64,000 bases of DNA from Saccopteryx bilineata (GCF_036850765.1 NC_089492.1:171180296-171244295), one strand, 5' to 3'; numbered from the stretch's first letter, positions 36,326-48,543 are shown. Translations and numbers: made by a program. The notes: a model not told the origin generated them from the sequence alone.

Positions 36326-37240
36326 AGTGAGATCCTCAATAGACCTTTTCTCAAAGTAGAGATAAAATGGCTATCAGACATATGGATACTCAACATCACT
36401 AACCATCATGAAAATGCAAATACAAAGCACAGTGAAGTATCTCCTCACACCTATCAGGATAACTTTTATCAAAAAGTCAATAAACAAAAAGTGTTGGTGA
36501 GGATGTGGAGAAAAGGAAACCCCCAAGCACTCTTAGTAGAATTGTAAATAGATGGAGCCACTATAGAAAACAGTATAAAGGTTCCCTCAGAAATTGAAAC
36601 TAAAACTAACATGAGACCTAGCAATTCTATGTTTGGATCTTTATTTGAAAACACTATTCTTTAAGCTATGTTTGCCCCTGTGTCATTGCAGTATTTTTTA
36701 CAATAGCTAAGATATGGAAGTAACCTAGGTGTCCATCAGTAGATGAATAGATCAAGATGTGGCTCATATACACAATGGAAAAGAAAAAGAATGAAATCTT
36801 ACCATTTGTGACAGCATGGATGGACCCAGAGGTATTATGGCAAATGAAATAAGTCAGACAGAGAAAGACAAATACTGTATAATTTCACTTAATATAAAAT
36901 CTTAAAAAAAAAAGAAGCAAACAAAATAAAACAGAAACAGACTCAAATATAGAGAATAATCTGCTGATGGCCAGAGAGGAGTTAGGGGATGAGTAAATAA
37001 GTGAAGAAGATTAAGAGGTGCAAACTTTAGGTAATAAAATAAATAAGTCATGGTAATGTAATGTGCAGTACAAGGAATATAGTCAATAATATTACAATAA
37101 CTTTGTACAGTGACAGATGGTTGCTAAACATAGTGTTGATCACACTGTAAATTATATAAATGTCAAATCACTTTATTGTATACTTGAAACTAATAGAATA
37201 CTGTATGTCAACATACTTTAATAAAAAATTACTTTTAAGA

Positions 37241-38149
37241 AACAAAAAAGAAATGTAACTAAAGAAAGAAAGGAACATGAAGGATAAAAATGCCATTTGT
37301 TGTTAAGTAGACAGTGAGAGAAGAGAGAAAACTGTAGTAATGCGGTTAGACTGAAGCATTCTTGAGAAATTGCCAAATAGCCATGAGATGAAGTTTGATT
37401 AGGAAGTAATTCAACTGATAATTATATGTACACAACAGGGGTTAGTACACAGAAGAGAGTGGGGCATTGTAGCATTCTGGTGGAAATGAACCAGAAGCTT
37501 GGAAAGGGTATTGCAATGACTGAGCAATGAGTGAAGAAAAAGCAAATAGACATGCACAGGAAAGACAAAGGTATCCAATCTTCTCCACTGTATCCCTTAA
37601 AATAATGCTATTATTGTGTGTTTAATAAGTGTTATAAGTAAAAGTAAAAGCTAGTCATAGATTTCAGCTAAAGAGTTTCGGGGAAATTCCTGATGGTTAA
37701 AACTAAAACTTCATGTTCTTACTAAAGTCACTTGGATAAAAAAAGTAGCTTTTAGCCATCATTATCTCCTGATTGCTTTTGATTTCTGAATATACTTGGC
37801 ATTACAATATACATTACAATATCATGACTTTTTTCTGAAAAGCAGTGTTTAAAGGTATGAAAGGCAGAAAGTATGCATAAGACACACAGACACACACATA
37901 CAGAAACTCATACAATCTATAGTCTAAGAGTAAGCCTATGCCAACTTTAACCTCCATTTTTTATTTCCTCTGAAGTACCTGTGTTATTTTATTGTTGTAT
38001 ATGAATTAAATTATAAAAATTTAATTTTATATTTATAAGGGTGCTGTGAGTAGAGTACAACTATAATTAAAAATACTGAAAAATAAATTTTGGGGGGATA
38101 TGACAGTTATAATATAACCTATATCACATATATTTACTTTAATATATAG
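37241..38149. other. Unique sequence
   Basis: No gene. A short CA-rich run lies near 37881-37900. Purine-rich sequence at 37290-37560 may hold old repeat remnants that I cannot name. Confidence 0.4.
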
Positions 38150-38402
38150 TTAAAAGTGCAGTGGTTACTGGGGGGAGGTAAAGAGAGGAGAGGGAGAAGG
38201 GTGAGGGGAAGGGGAGGGGCTTAAAAAGGAACAAAATATAGGGTGACTGAAGATGATTTGACTTTGGGTGATGGATACACAGCATAATCGACTGTATAAA
38301 TGATGTGGAGATGTTTTCTCTAAATCTATGTACTCTTATTGAACAATGTCACTCTGTTAAATTTAATTGTCATAATTAATTAATTAATTTTAAAAATAAA
38401 AG
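38150..38402 (+). mobile_element. L1 3'-end fragment
   Basis: A G-rich tract (38169-38219), then 'GACTTTGGGTGATGGATACA' and 'AACAATGTCACTCTGTTAAA', ending in an A/T-rich tail. Same general 3' UTR type as the element at 3971 but more diverged. Confidence 0.8.
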
Positions 38403-39364
38403 ATTGTTTGTTATATTAAATTCCATATATAAAACTAGAATAAAATGAGTAAGCCTTATAATAAAATATTTATAATAATAAAATGAGTAACTCAATATAA
38501 AATAGTGGTTATTGAAAGGTTGCAATGATTTAATAAACTGTCTATTTAATATTTTCTGTATTTATATATTTAATATCATTTATCACCATTCGTTCTAGAA
38601 ATTTAGAAATAAAAATGAACCATTAAGGCAACATGTTCCTTTTTCTAAACCTAATGTATATGCTTGGTCCATTCTTGGTTTCAATAATTCTAGGGTTGGT
38701 TTAGCTATTATATCTTGTGGGAAAATAGTCCACACACTGATAGCTCTAAATGTTTAGATATTTTCTTTTTCAATAACATTAAAAATTATTTGTTAATGAA
38801 TATAAAATATGTTGCTTGTAGCTTGTACAGAATATTCTCTAGGGAAATAAAAGCATAGTACATTTTCAGATTTATAGGATATTTTTAAATGCCCACAAAA
38901 TCCATGCAATATGCTTTAAATTGTTTTGTTAACATGAATACTCATTGAGAGTTAGATTCTTAAAACTCAATTTTATTGTTTTATATATATATTTTACTCA
39001 GAGCATTATCTTTCCAATCAGTCACTCACTGTGGCAGAAATATAAAAGATTACTTTAGGGACTCTCTATCATTCTGACTTCTTACATCTCTCATTTACAC
39101 AGGTAGCACTTTAAATGAAGATATTGGCTTTTTTTTCACATGAGGTTGTATATATTTATTTGTATTTGTTCTATCTCTGACACCAAACATTAATCATTAC
39201 AAGGGTCACCCTCTCATGTCCAATACAACAATTAGAGAAAAAAAGTTTTTATACAATTGTAATTCACCTAATAAAATCTAAATGGAAACAGTACACTGAA
39301 CCAAAACTGAATTTGAGACATTCAAGATGATTTATTGCCTAATATGCTATTTTGCATTCTTTTT
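38403..39364. other. Unique AT-rich sequence
   Basis: No gene or clear repeat. Confidence 0.45.
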
Positions 39365-39610
39365 GGAAAGCAGCTGTATTGTAGGGTTAAAAGTTCTGTA
39401 CCTGCAGCTAGAACCTCTGAGTCTAAATTCTATTCAAGTGTACTTTGGAAATCTAGTTGTTACATGCACAAGTTTTCTTGTCTGTAAAATGGAGCTAAAA
39501 ATTTTGGTGAAACAGAGTTTTTATACTATTGAATGAGATAATGTACTCAGAACACTTATAATATTAAGCTCACAGTTGAAATTTAATATTAGTTATTAGT
39601 TATTTTTATT
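39365..39610 (+). repeat. MIR relic
   Basis: 'CTTGTCTGTAAAATGGAGC', 'ATTGAATGAGATAATGTACT' and 'CAGAACACTTATAATATTAAG' follow the MIR consensus order. Confidence 0.65.
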
Positions 39611-39830
39611 TGAAAAATAACAAAAATAATGAACTAATAAATTTGAAAAATAACAAAAATAATGAACTAATAATGAACATGGACATGGAGTTGTGCCATG
39701 CAGATATCTTTCAAGGAAAGATGTGTATACCCCTTGCTGTATAGGTGGTCAGGGAACTGCATTCGTCTGACAGTGCCTCCAACAATTGTGTCAGTTGCAA
39801 AGAGATACCTCCCTCAAGACCACATTCTTT

Positions 39831-40058
39831 GCCTCGGCTGGGTAGCTTAGTTAAGAGCATCATCCCGAAATGACAAGGTTGTGGGTTTGATTCCCAGTCA
39901 GGGCACACATGGTAATCAACCAAAGAATGCACAACTAAGTGTAACAACAAATGAATACTTCCTTTCCCTCTTCCCTCTCTCTCCATTCCCCTCTCTGTCT
40001 CTCTGGAGCATCATTCTGGAGTACAAAGATTGCCAGCTTGATTCCCCAGTCAGGGCAC
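39831..40058 (+). mobile_element. Ves-like SINE with a second tRNA-like unit at its 3' end
   Basis: The head (39833-39910) has an A box 'TAGCTTAGTT' and a B box 'GGTTTGATTCC'. The body 'ATCAACCAAAGAATGCACAA' and a CT-rich tail (39960-40005) follow, as in the Ves-like family at 62700. A second piece then follows: 'GGAGCATCATTCTGGAGTAC' with 'GCTTGATTCCCCAGTCAGGG', another tRNA-like head. The flanking repeats AAGACCACATTCTTT (39816-39830) and AAGATCACATTCTTT (40059-40073) enclose both parts, so they moved as one unit. Confidence 0.82.
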
Positions 40059-40073
40059 AAGATCACATTCTTT

Positions 40074-40840
40074 GGAGAAACCACATTCATTCATGATAAA
40101 AGCGTAGCTATAAAAGTCTTGCCATTTTGGCCCAAAGCAGGGCAATAGGAACAGGCCATTTAGTTCTACAGCTCCCAAGGGAATTGGTTGAAGCTGCCAG
40201 CTTCACCCTTTGCCCACCCCTGCTTTCTTTACCTGCCCTTCCACAGAGGTTGGGTTAATGTCATGGGTACTCCTTTATTAACACCAAACTCTGTTTCAGA
40301 GAACCCAACCTTCAGCCTTGCTTTACAAAAAGATTTTATAAAATACCAGCTTTTCTAACAAATAAATATTAAATTAAAAAAGTAAAAGATTCTTCCTAAC
40401 CAAAAGTATTATTTTAAGTCTAGCATACCTGTCTTTAGCATCATTTCCAGTTAGTTTCCTAGGAAAGGCATATAAGGTTAAAGAGATGAGTTTTTTAAAT
40501 AGTTTTATACAATGAAGTTGTATTCTCGACCAAAAGACATGATGTCCAAAATTCTTTATAAATTATCATGAACAATATAAAATTGAGACAGTTAGTTGTT
40601 CAGTGGAGAATGATATTTTTCAAAGTATCCATTAATGACTTATTTTATGGCTAAACATATTTATTTAATTCAATTTATAAGAAAGATTATACATGGAGGT
40701 GGTTGGCAGTTGTGTGATGCTTACAAGACTCAAAGAAATCTTGAAAGAAGGTAGGGCAAGAAAACCTGAATACATAAGACTCTGAATGGAGGAGCAGCAA
40801 ATTTACAATGTAATTTAGTGATTTATTCATCAAATAAATA
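40074..40840. other. Unique sequence
   Basis: No gene or repeat recognised. Confidence 0.45.
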
Positions 40841-41000
40841 TTTATTGAGGAAGCATTAAATAACAGACCTTGTACTAATACCAGTGGTGAAAAAAACAGA
40901 TGTGTTCTATGTCTTCATTCAGCTACTCCATGGTGTGTGAAACATATAAGCACATAAATACCATTAAAAAATGCAATGGTGATTAATGCTATGGTAAGAA
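40841..41000 (-). repeat. Possible old LINE/SINE relic
   Basis: 'AATAAATATTTATTGAGGAAGC' followed by 'GTGGTGAAAAAAACAGATGT' recalls the reverse complement of old L2/MIR-type ends ('ttattgagcacctactatg', 'gtgaacaagacagac'). Weak. Confidence 0.35.
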
Positions 41001-41225
41001 AGAGTATGCATTTCTTTGAGAGATTGTATAATGGGAATTTCCTCAGTCACAAGTTGACCCAGAAAATGGAAAAAGGTGCAGAACAAATACCATTTAAGGC
41101 ATGTGGGTTTTCTACATTGTGACCTAGTCATACTGAGCCATGAACTGTAAATTCAATAGCTATACATTACATTATGAAAAGGGGTGGTAGGTATATGTGA
41201 TTTATGGCCTTTATTGATCATTTTA

Positions 41226-41865
41226 TTTTTTTTTATTTTTATAATTTTATTTTTTTAATGGGGTGACATCAATAAATCAGGATACATATATTCAAAGATA
41301 ACAAGTCCAGGTTATCTTGTCGTTCAATTATATTGCATACCCACCACCCAAAGTCAGATTGTCCTCTGTCACCTTCTATCTTGTTTTCTTTGTGCCCCTC
41401 CCCACCCCCTATCCCTCTCCCATTCCCCCCTCCTCCCCGTAACCACCACACTCTTATCAATGTCTCTTAGTTTCACTTTTATGTCCCACCTACGTATGGA
41501 ATAATACAGTTCCTGGTTTTTTCTGATTTACTTATTTCGCTTCGTATCATGTTATCAAGATCCCACCATTTTTCTGTAAATGTTCCGATGTCATCATTTC
41601 TTATGGCTGAGTAGTATTCCATAGTGTATATGTGCCACATCTTCTTTATCCAGTCATCTATTGATGGGCTTTTTGGTTGTTTCCATGTCCTGGCCACTGT
41701 GAACAATGCTGCAATAAACATGGGGCTGCATGTGTCTTTACGTATCAATGTTTCAGAGTTTTTGGGATATATACCCAGTAGAGGGATTGCTGGGTCATAA
41801 GGTAGTTCTATTTTCAGTTTTTTGAGGAACCACCATACTTTCTTCCATAATGGTTGTACTACAAA
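41226..41865 (-). mobile_element. 5'-truncated LINE-1, antisense
   Basis: A short L1 of the same family as the 15.2-kb copy. The TSD is TGATCATTTTA at 41215-41225 and 41866-41876. It holds only the ORF2 C-terminal coding part and the 3' UTR. Confidence 0.93.
41479..41865 (-). pseudogene. L1 ORF2 C-terminal fragment
   Basis: The open frame at 41479-41748 carries the 'KDTCSPMF' and 'MEYYSAIRNDD' blocks of the ORF2 C-terminus and reaches the natural stop without a break. The frame is not continuous upstream of 41748. No reverse transcriptase or endonuclease domain is present, so it has no function. Confidence 0.88.
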
Positions 41866-41876
41866 TGATCATTTTA

Positions 41877-42690
41877 AACATGTCATGTCTTTTGTGACTC
41901 AAAGTCACTTTTTGTTCATTGATGTTTAATGATGTACTTTGATGAACTAAATTTATAACACTTTCTACGTTTCCTGCCATTTATTCACATTGACATTTTT
42001 CAGTTGTTCTAGACAAGGTTTTTAAAATTGCTATCAGATGAATGACAGCTTTCAAGAGGCTAAGAATCAGGGACAAAACTATTTTTGGTTTAAACTCAAT
42101 CATATAACCAGTTTGTGTCCATAGTTTTCTTAGTCCTTGCATTCTAGAAGATAGTGATTAAAAAGACTGTATTAGAAATCTATGGATCCATTTGTAACAT
42201 AAGTACAGAAAAAAAATTGTTAGCCACAAAACTTTATTCACACATTTAAATATACTGTGTGCTTTATTATAATAAATTTTAGGTCCTAACCTATCAAGGT
42301 GATATTCACAGAAAATAGAGTTCCATCAAATCTAGAGTAAATGAATATTGCTTCAATAGAATTAATACCTATGAATTGTGTTCATTTTTTAAAGGTCATT
42401 CTCATTCTTTAATGCTTCCTACATATAAAATATAAACTAGAACAGATCCCAATTAATCAGTTGCCAACCATAAAATGTGCATGTTTGGAAAAGAGTGAGC
42501 TTATTGATAACTTTAAGAGACTAAACCGACCCACATTTTAACCACACAGTCATTTCTTAGATGCTAAAACATATTTAAGAATAACCTGGTCTTGAAATCT
42601 TCCAGTTTCAAATAATGCTGTAGAAGCAGTGAGGATTCTTAACCCATCAAATGTCATTTATCTCACTGTCCTTAAAAATTGACCTCTATT
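41877..42690. other. Unique sequence
   Basis: No gene or recognised repeat. Confidence 0.45.
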
Positions 42691-43092
42691 ATATAGAGCA
42701 AGTCATCTAAAAATTTATATGAAACCACACAATATCTCAAATAGCCACAGCAATTTTGAGTAAAAGAATAAAATTAGAGGTATCACATTATGATATCAAA
42801 GTATACAGAAATAGTAATCAAAACAATATGGTACTGGAATAAAAAGAGACATATAGGTCCATTGAACAGAACAGGGAGTCAATAAATAAACCCATCCTTA
42901 TATGGTTAATATATGACCAATGAAGCAAGAACATACAATGGAGTAAAGATAGTCTATTCAATAAATGATATTGGAAAAATAAGACAGACACATGCAAAAT
43001 AAAATTGAAGAAGACCACCTTCTTACACCATATACAAGAATAAAACCAAAATGGATTAAAGACCATAAATCTCCCTAGAATAAAACATAGAC

Positions 43093-43327
43093 TCGTGATG
43101 GCAAACCTTTTTATAAAAAAAATCCCACTTTTGCAGTGCTGGTCAACCTGGTTCCTCCCGTCCACTAGTGGGTGTTCCAGCTTTCATGGTGAGTGGTAGC
43201 GGAACAACCAAACAGTGCTGCGATTGGTTCACCATGAAAGCTGGAACACCCACTAGTGGGTGGGAGGGACCAAGTTGACCAGCACTGCAAAAGTGGGCGG
43301 TTTTTATAAAAAGGTTTGCCATCATGG
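43093..43327. mobile_element. Palindromic hAT-type MITE with 8-bp TSD
   Basis: An exact 8-bp TSD ACATAGAC (43085-43092 and 43328-43335) flanks it. The ends are inverted (GATGGCAAACC / GGTTTGCCATC). The arms at about 43093-43190 and 43231-43327 are nearly perfect inverted repeats around a ~40-bp loop, so RNA or single-stranded DNA here would form a long hairpin. The 8-bp TSD fits the hAT superfamily. Its arms are shared with the elements at 53691 and 57040. Confidence 0.9.
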
Positions 43328-43640
43328 ACATAGACAGTAAACTTTCTGACATTTCTCTTAGCAATATTTTTTCTAGTATACCACATCAAACAAGGAAAAC
43401 AGGAGAAAAAAAACTGACTAAAGCAAACTGAAAATTTTTTTGCACAGCAAATGAAACCATCAACAAAATGAAAAAAACCTACCAACTTGGAGAATATATT
43501 CACTAATGATACATCAGACAAAAGGTTAATACACAAAATTTATAAAGAACTTGTACAATTCAATACCAAAGAACCCAAACAATTCAATTAAAAAAATGGG
43601 CAGAGAACCCAAATAGAAACATTTCCAGAGGACATATATA

Positions 43641-43713
43641 CCGTTCAGAAATATTAGGGGAAATTTTATAGCTTCATATTCATTTTTAGATATCCCTTAA
43701 TTTTTGTGAGCAA
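43641..43713 (-). mobile_element. Palindromic mariner-type MITE, copy 2
   Basis: Flanked by TA on both sides (43639-43640 and 43714-43715). The inverted ends resemble the copy at 5087. The interior 'GCTTCATATTCAT' is the reverse complement of 'ATGAATATGAAGC' in copy 1, so the two lie in opposite orientation. Confidence 0.8.
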
Positions 43714-44334
43714 TATAGATGGCCAAGACACATATGAAAAGCTGTTCATTGTCACTAATCATCAGAAAAATACAAATTAAACCCACAATGAGATGTCACC
43801 CACACCTTGCAGAATGGATATCATCAATAAATCAACTAATAAAGGCTGGTGAGACTGTGGAGAAAACAGAGCCCTCAGGTAATGTTGATAGAAATGCAGA
43901 TTAGTGCATCCACTGTGCAAAACAGTATAAAAGTTCCTCAAAAACTAAAAATGGAACTGTCTTATGAGCTAGCAATTCCACTTCTGGATATATATGTGAA
44001 GAAACACAAAACATTAATTTGAAAAGATATTTGCACTTCTATGTTTATTTCAGCATTTCAGAGGGGATTGTTTAAAAAGATGAAGGAATTAAGAAGTATA
44101 AATTGGTAGTTACAAAACTGTCACATAATGTCATAGAGTTCAACAGAGAGAGAATACTGTCAGTAACATTGTAATAACTATGTCAGGTGCCAAGTGGCTA
44201 CTTTAGTTACTGAAAGATCACTTCGTGAGTTATATAATTGTCTAACACCTATGCTGTACACCTGAAATTAATATCACATAATATCAAATGTCAACTTTAA
44301 TTGAAAAATCAAGATAAAAATAAAACAGTAATAA

Positions 44335-45790
44335 AAAAAGAAATGATATACAGTAAATTCATATGTCAAACACACTTATCATTTACTTTAAAAATCTAGA
44401 AACATAAATATTTTATATGTATTTTTAAAACTGCTAATTTGCAAGTTGATTGAATTTTCCGTGTGTGGAGGAGATATGCACAGGCCATGGTCATTGGATG
44501 GAGGGAAAAAGACACATAAATCAGTTACACAAGATGAAAATAAAGAAACAAGACTTCCCTTTTGTGTGGAGTGTTATGTATGGTTGCAGACAATCAAATC
44601 TGTCATCACCAGAAAAACCAAATACTTTCTTTAATTTTCTAAAGATCCCTTTTTATTCCTTAATCTATTTAAAACACAAAGTTTCATTTCCACCCACTAC
44701 AACATACTCACAGGTACATATGGCAAGAAAAAAAACAACACTAAAAAAACCCACACCACATTGCTTGATGTTTTCTGGCAGTGTTTACTAAGAAGCTAGA
44801 AAAAAAGTTGCTAAAATTCATTTGTAAATCAAAAAAAATAATCTAATACCTGTTATAATTTCTCTAAAGAGCACTATTGTTTATTTATGAAATACAGCAC
44901 TGATTTTGTTCCTGAAATAAATAAATAAATATTATAGGTAACCCACTTTGTCAACTTAGTGGATTCTAAGATTTTTATGACATTGCATCATGGTGAGTTC
45001 ACCCTTTCAAATTTTTACCATTATTTTTCTTGAAAAATAATAAAATTTGGGCTATTTTTCTCTATTTAAATGGACATAAGCTTCACAAACAAATCTTGAG
45101 GGTGGGGAAGGGAATAAAATGTCTAATTGGTGGTAGTTTCCCATGAAACTTAGATATTGGATATAATCTTTATTAATACTTTCACAGATAAATATGTGTG
45201 ATTACAATCATAATTATCTAGCAAGACTCCTAAACTTTAGTTAGAATTAAAATTATTTAAAGAATTGGTGAATATTTTAGATATAAGCTCTTCACTATTT
45301 TTGCAAGGTCTTAAATATTCTCCATTAAAAATTTGTTTTGTGTTTTGTTTGTTTCAGAGTAGAAGCACTGTGGATGATTACTATATTTAACAAATATGGT
45401 AACTTTACTGAGCGACACTCTGCCTCTGGTGTTTGCAGACTCACCTAAACACACCTATTTATTCATCTGAAAGACATTCATTGACTGTATTGTTGGCTGT
45501 GCAGGACACAAAATTATTTTTAAAAATCAGTCCTTACTTTACTGAACAAACAAATTAGAAGGAGGGGAAAATAATGGAAATAAAATATTATGTACCTATG
45601 CTATAAAAATTATTATGAGTGTTACAGAAAAGAATATAGGTTACAGAGAGATTCCATTAATTTATCCCTTGAATTCTAGGCATTTATTTCCAACTGCTAA
45701 TTTAACATCTACATATGATATCTGCCACCTCACACTTAACATGTAGAAAATTAAATCCTGGATATTCTCCAAACCCGTTCTTCTTTTAGT
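44335..45790. other. Unique AT-rich sequence
   Basis: No gene supported. A 113-codon frame at 44450-44791 has no recognisable domain and a lysine-rich chance-like composition. Confidence 0.4.
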
Positions 45791-45792
45791 AT

Positions 45793-46127
45793 TTTTTTTT
45801 CTGAAGTGAGAAGCAGGAAGGCAGAGAGACAGACTCCCACACGCACCCGACTGGGATCCATCCGGCATGTCCATCTGGGGTGTTGCTCCATTGCAACTGG
45901 AGCCATTCTAGTATCTGAGGCAGAGGCGATGGAGCCATCCTCAGTGCTCAGGCCAACTTTGCTCCAATGGAGCCTTGGCTGTGGGAGGGGAAGAGAGAAA
46001 TAGAGAGAAAGGAGGGGAAGGTTGGAGAAGCAGATGGGCACTTCTCCTGTATGCCCTTCTTGGGAATCAAACCTGGGACTTCCACATACTGGGCCAATGC
46101 TCTACCACTGAGCCAACTGGCCAGGGT
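45793..46127 (-). mobile_element. SINE family A, copy 7
   Basis: Antisense, older than copies 4 and 8. The minus-strand head is at 46050-46127, and the T tract of the tail is at 45793-45800. The body is shortened: 'CATCTGGGGTGTTGCTCC' replaces the CTCF-like segment, so this copy lacks the motif. No convincing TSD was found. Confidence 0.82.
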
Positions 46128-46319
46128 CATAGACTTCTTATATTCAACTTTATCGAGGACAAAATATACAAAATCAACCAGGCTTCTCTCTTTGTCTTAT
46201 TCACCATATAAATTCTTCAGCAGGTCCTGCTCAATGCAAAACTCTACAGTGGTTACCTGTGTTTCTCTGAGAAAAACAAAAATAAAAAACAAAACACACT
46301 AAAAAAATCAAAAGATCCA

Positions 46320-46580
46320 TGAGGTCTTAAACAATCTAGTTGCTTCTTTCTTCTAATACTTCAAATCCTGATTTTCCCTGATTGATCATTCTAATGTGGC
46401 CATACTTATATTCCTGTCTGTTCCTCAAATGCTAGAGATATGCTCCTGACGCAGGGCCTCAGCTTGCAACACTTTTCTCTCAAATGTCTGTATGGCTTTC
46501 TCTCCCTCAGATGTGTTTAACTGTCACTTTTTTAAAACCCTGTCTTCTTAGTTGTCCTTTCTGTATTAGTTAAGGTAACC
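46320..46580 (+). repeat. L2 LINE relic
   Basis: 'CTGTTCCTCAAATGCTAGAG', 'CTCCTGACGCAGGGCCTCAG' and 'TCTCAAATGTCTGTATGGCT' follow the L2 3' region order. Confidence 0.65.
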
Positions 46581-46856
46581 TAGTAACTCTATTCCATAGA
46601 CCTACACATGTGTCCTGGCTAATATACCATAAATGTTTATTTATTAGTCTCATAATAATCTAAGGCAGGTGAGTTCTGGTGGGAAGAACTTTTGGTTGAT
46701 GGAGTGCTTTTCTCCATGTGGTGATTCATTTTTTATTATCTCTTATGGAGCAACCACCTACTAGGACAAAGGCCTACCTGCTTGCCAAATCTGGCCCACA
46801 AATGGGTTTATAAGCGTTCAGAGAGCTGGTGAAAAATGTTAATATATACATACATA

Positions 46857-46880
46857 CGTGTGTGTGTGTGTGTGTGTGTA
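46857..46880. repeat. (GT)n microsatellite
   Basis: About 11 GT units. A shorter (AC)n run lies at 46965-46983. Confidence 0.85.
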
Positions 46881-46984
46881 TGAGGGCTGTAAGAAAAAAA
46901 CAGAAATATATTCAAAATATGCACCTTACAAAACCTAAAATATTTAATATCTTGCCTTTTAAACAGACACACACACACACACAT

Positions 46985-48105
46985 TGCTAATTCCGTGTTA
47001 AGGGACTAGGCAGAGATTAATTATGGTTATCTCAAACTCTGAAGTTGCATTTTTTTTTCTTTTTTTCACTAACCCCTTTAAAATTAAAAGAAAAAGAAAT
47101 CCTAGTTAGCAAGCCATACAAAGGGAGGTAGAAGGCTGGGTTGGGCCAGAAGCCATCATTTGTCATACCCGACCCAGACCATTCACTCGCTTTGGAGATG
47201 AAATTGTTTTCTAGGCTTCCATCCCAACAGACATAATGAAATATTTTTATTGGCATTATGAAAACTGTCAAATTAATACCCTCACCTCATACTGAAATAA
47301 TGGAGTCTGTTAGTCCAGGAGAAGAGGAGAAAAGCGTGTTTATTCTTCAGCATCTCTTTGTTGTTTTGACTGGTACACAATCCAGTAGGAGACTGGGGAC
47401 TGGTGGGAACCGAGGACTGATGTAGTCAAAGGTCTGGGGCAGGCTCTGCTGACCATTTTCACTTATGCTCAAGTTTTACTTCATGGCCTACAGGGACCGC
47501 TCAAATGCAAGTCAGGATAGTGAACTCTAAAAAGAGGACTTTCTCCAGTATGTCCTGATACACCTTATGACACAAAGCACCCGTCACTATAAATATACGT
47601 CTCTCTTTTGTGGTCTCTGTATTCATGTCAACAACATTCACTGTGAATTGTAACATTTTCTTACATGTATGACTAGGCTGATAAAAATTACAACTGTGAG
47701 CTAATAAAATTTATTAACTTTGTGTAGAATGTCAGGCATACTAGCTCACAGTTAAGATGTGAAATTATAACAAGCTGAACCAGTAATTGCTATTGTTTTG
47801 AAAATGGGAGAAATAAAATTTTCCTGAGTGTTGGGGAAAGAAATATTTGGGTGGAAATAGGGGACATGGAAATTACACTTGCCAAAACAAAAGAAGTCAT
47901 GACGTGAAAGTTTCCTTTGTTCTCATAAGAATTGAGTTAACATCAGGTGATGTTTAACTTAACAATGAGGACATTGGAAAAGAAAAGAACTGGTTTGGTG
48001 ATATTAGAATTTACACCAGTCCTCATTTCAATTGTACCGTTTGTGCAAGATGGGGACCATTGAAATACCTGGGATTATAATGTAGTTAAACCAGCGCAGG
48101 AGGAA
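46985..48105. other. Unique sequence
   Basis: No gene or recognised repeat. Confidence 0.4.
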
Positions 48106-48240
48106 TGTTTCAGTTCATTTCAACACATAATTGTCTTGAGCCTACTATGTACCAGGCATGTTGCTAGTGGATATGGATATAATAATAATAATTATGTTAT
48201 AATCCCTGCAATTAAGATCCTATAGTCTATTGGAGATGAC
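48106..48240 (-). repeat. Old MIR/L3-type relic
   Basis: 'GAGCCTACTATGTACCAGGC' followed by 'AAGATCCTATAGTCTATTGG' matches a widespread ancient mammalian repeat end ('gcacctactatgtgccaggc', 'gagcttacagtctagtgg'). I cannot name the subfamily. Confidence 0.5.
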
Positions 48241-48299
48241 AGCACTAGGAAGCCTACTGAGATACAATGTAGTCATCACTGTAAATAAAGCCATCATCA

Positions 48300-48460
48300 C
48301 AGGAAGATTCCTCAGGACGGAATCAACTGATGTGGGTTCAAGATCTCAATTTGCTTTGATGACCTTGGGTAAGGTATGATGTACTTTCTCTGCTGTGTCC
48401 TCATTTGTAGCTTTGGAGACATAATACCTACCTCATGGATATAAGACAATAGGTCAACCA
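48300..48460 (+). repeat. MIR relic
   Basis: 'GATGTGGGTTCAAGATCTC', 'ATGACCTTGGGTAAGGTATG' and 'ATACCTACCTCATGGATATA' match the MIR consensus in order. Confidence 0.7.
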
Positions 48461-48499
48461 TATACATGTATAGATAAATAGCTAGCGAGCCAGCTAGCC

Positions 48500-48500
<1 letters not shown>

Positions 48501-48543
<43 letters not shown>

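Larger units (their letters stand above)
34370..37240 (+). repeat. Old LINE-1, sense, interrupted by other elements
   Basis: A decayed L1 ORF2 and 3' UTR. Blocks include 'TACAGATTTATTGCAATTCC', 'GGACATAACATGCTTCCTGA', 'GTGTTGGTGAGGATGTGGAG', 'GGTGTCCATCAGTAGATGAA' and 'GTATACTTGAAACTAATAG'. It is split by the SINE nest at 35228-35921 and by a short L1 3' end at about 36150-36325. All frames hold stops. Confidence 0.82.
42695..44334 (+). repeat. Old LINE-1, sense, interrupted by two DNA transposons
   Basis: Decayed ORF2 C-terminal and 3' UTR sequence. Blocks are 'ACAATATGGTACTGGAATAA', 'CCAAAATGGATTAAAGACC', 'TTGTACAATTCAATACCAAA', 'GGTGAGACTGTGGAGAAAA' and 'GCTGTACACCTGAAATTAAT'. A hAT MITE (43093-43327) and a mariner MITE (43641-43713) sit inside it, so both were active after the L1 inserted. 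Confidence 0.82.

Noticed and set aside
44450..44791. A 113-codon open frame
   Set aside because: It has a lysine- and threonine-rich chance composition, overlaps another frame, and has no domain or splice support.
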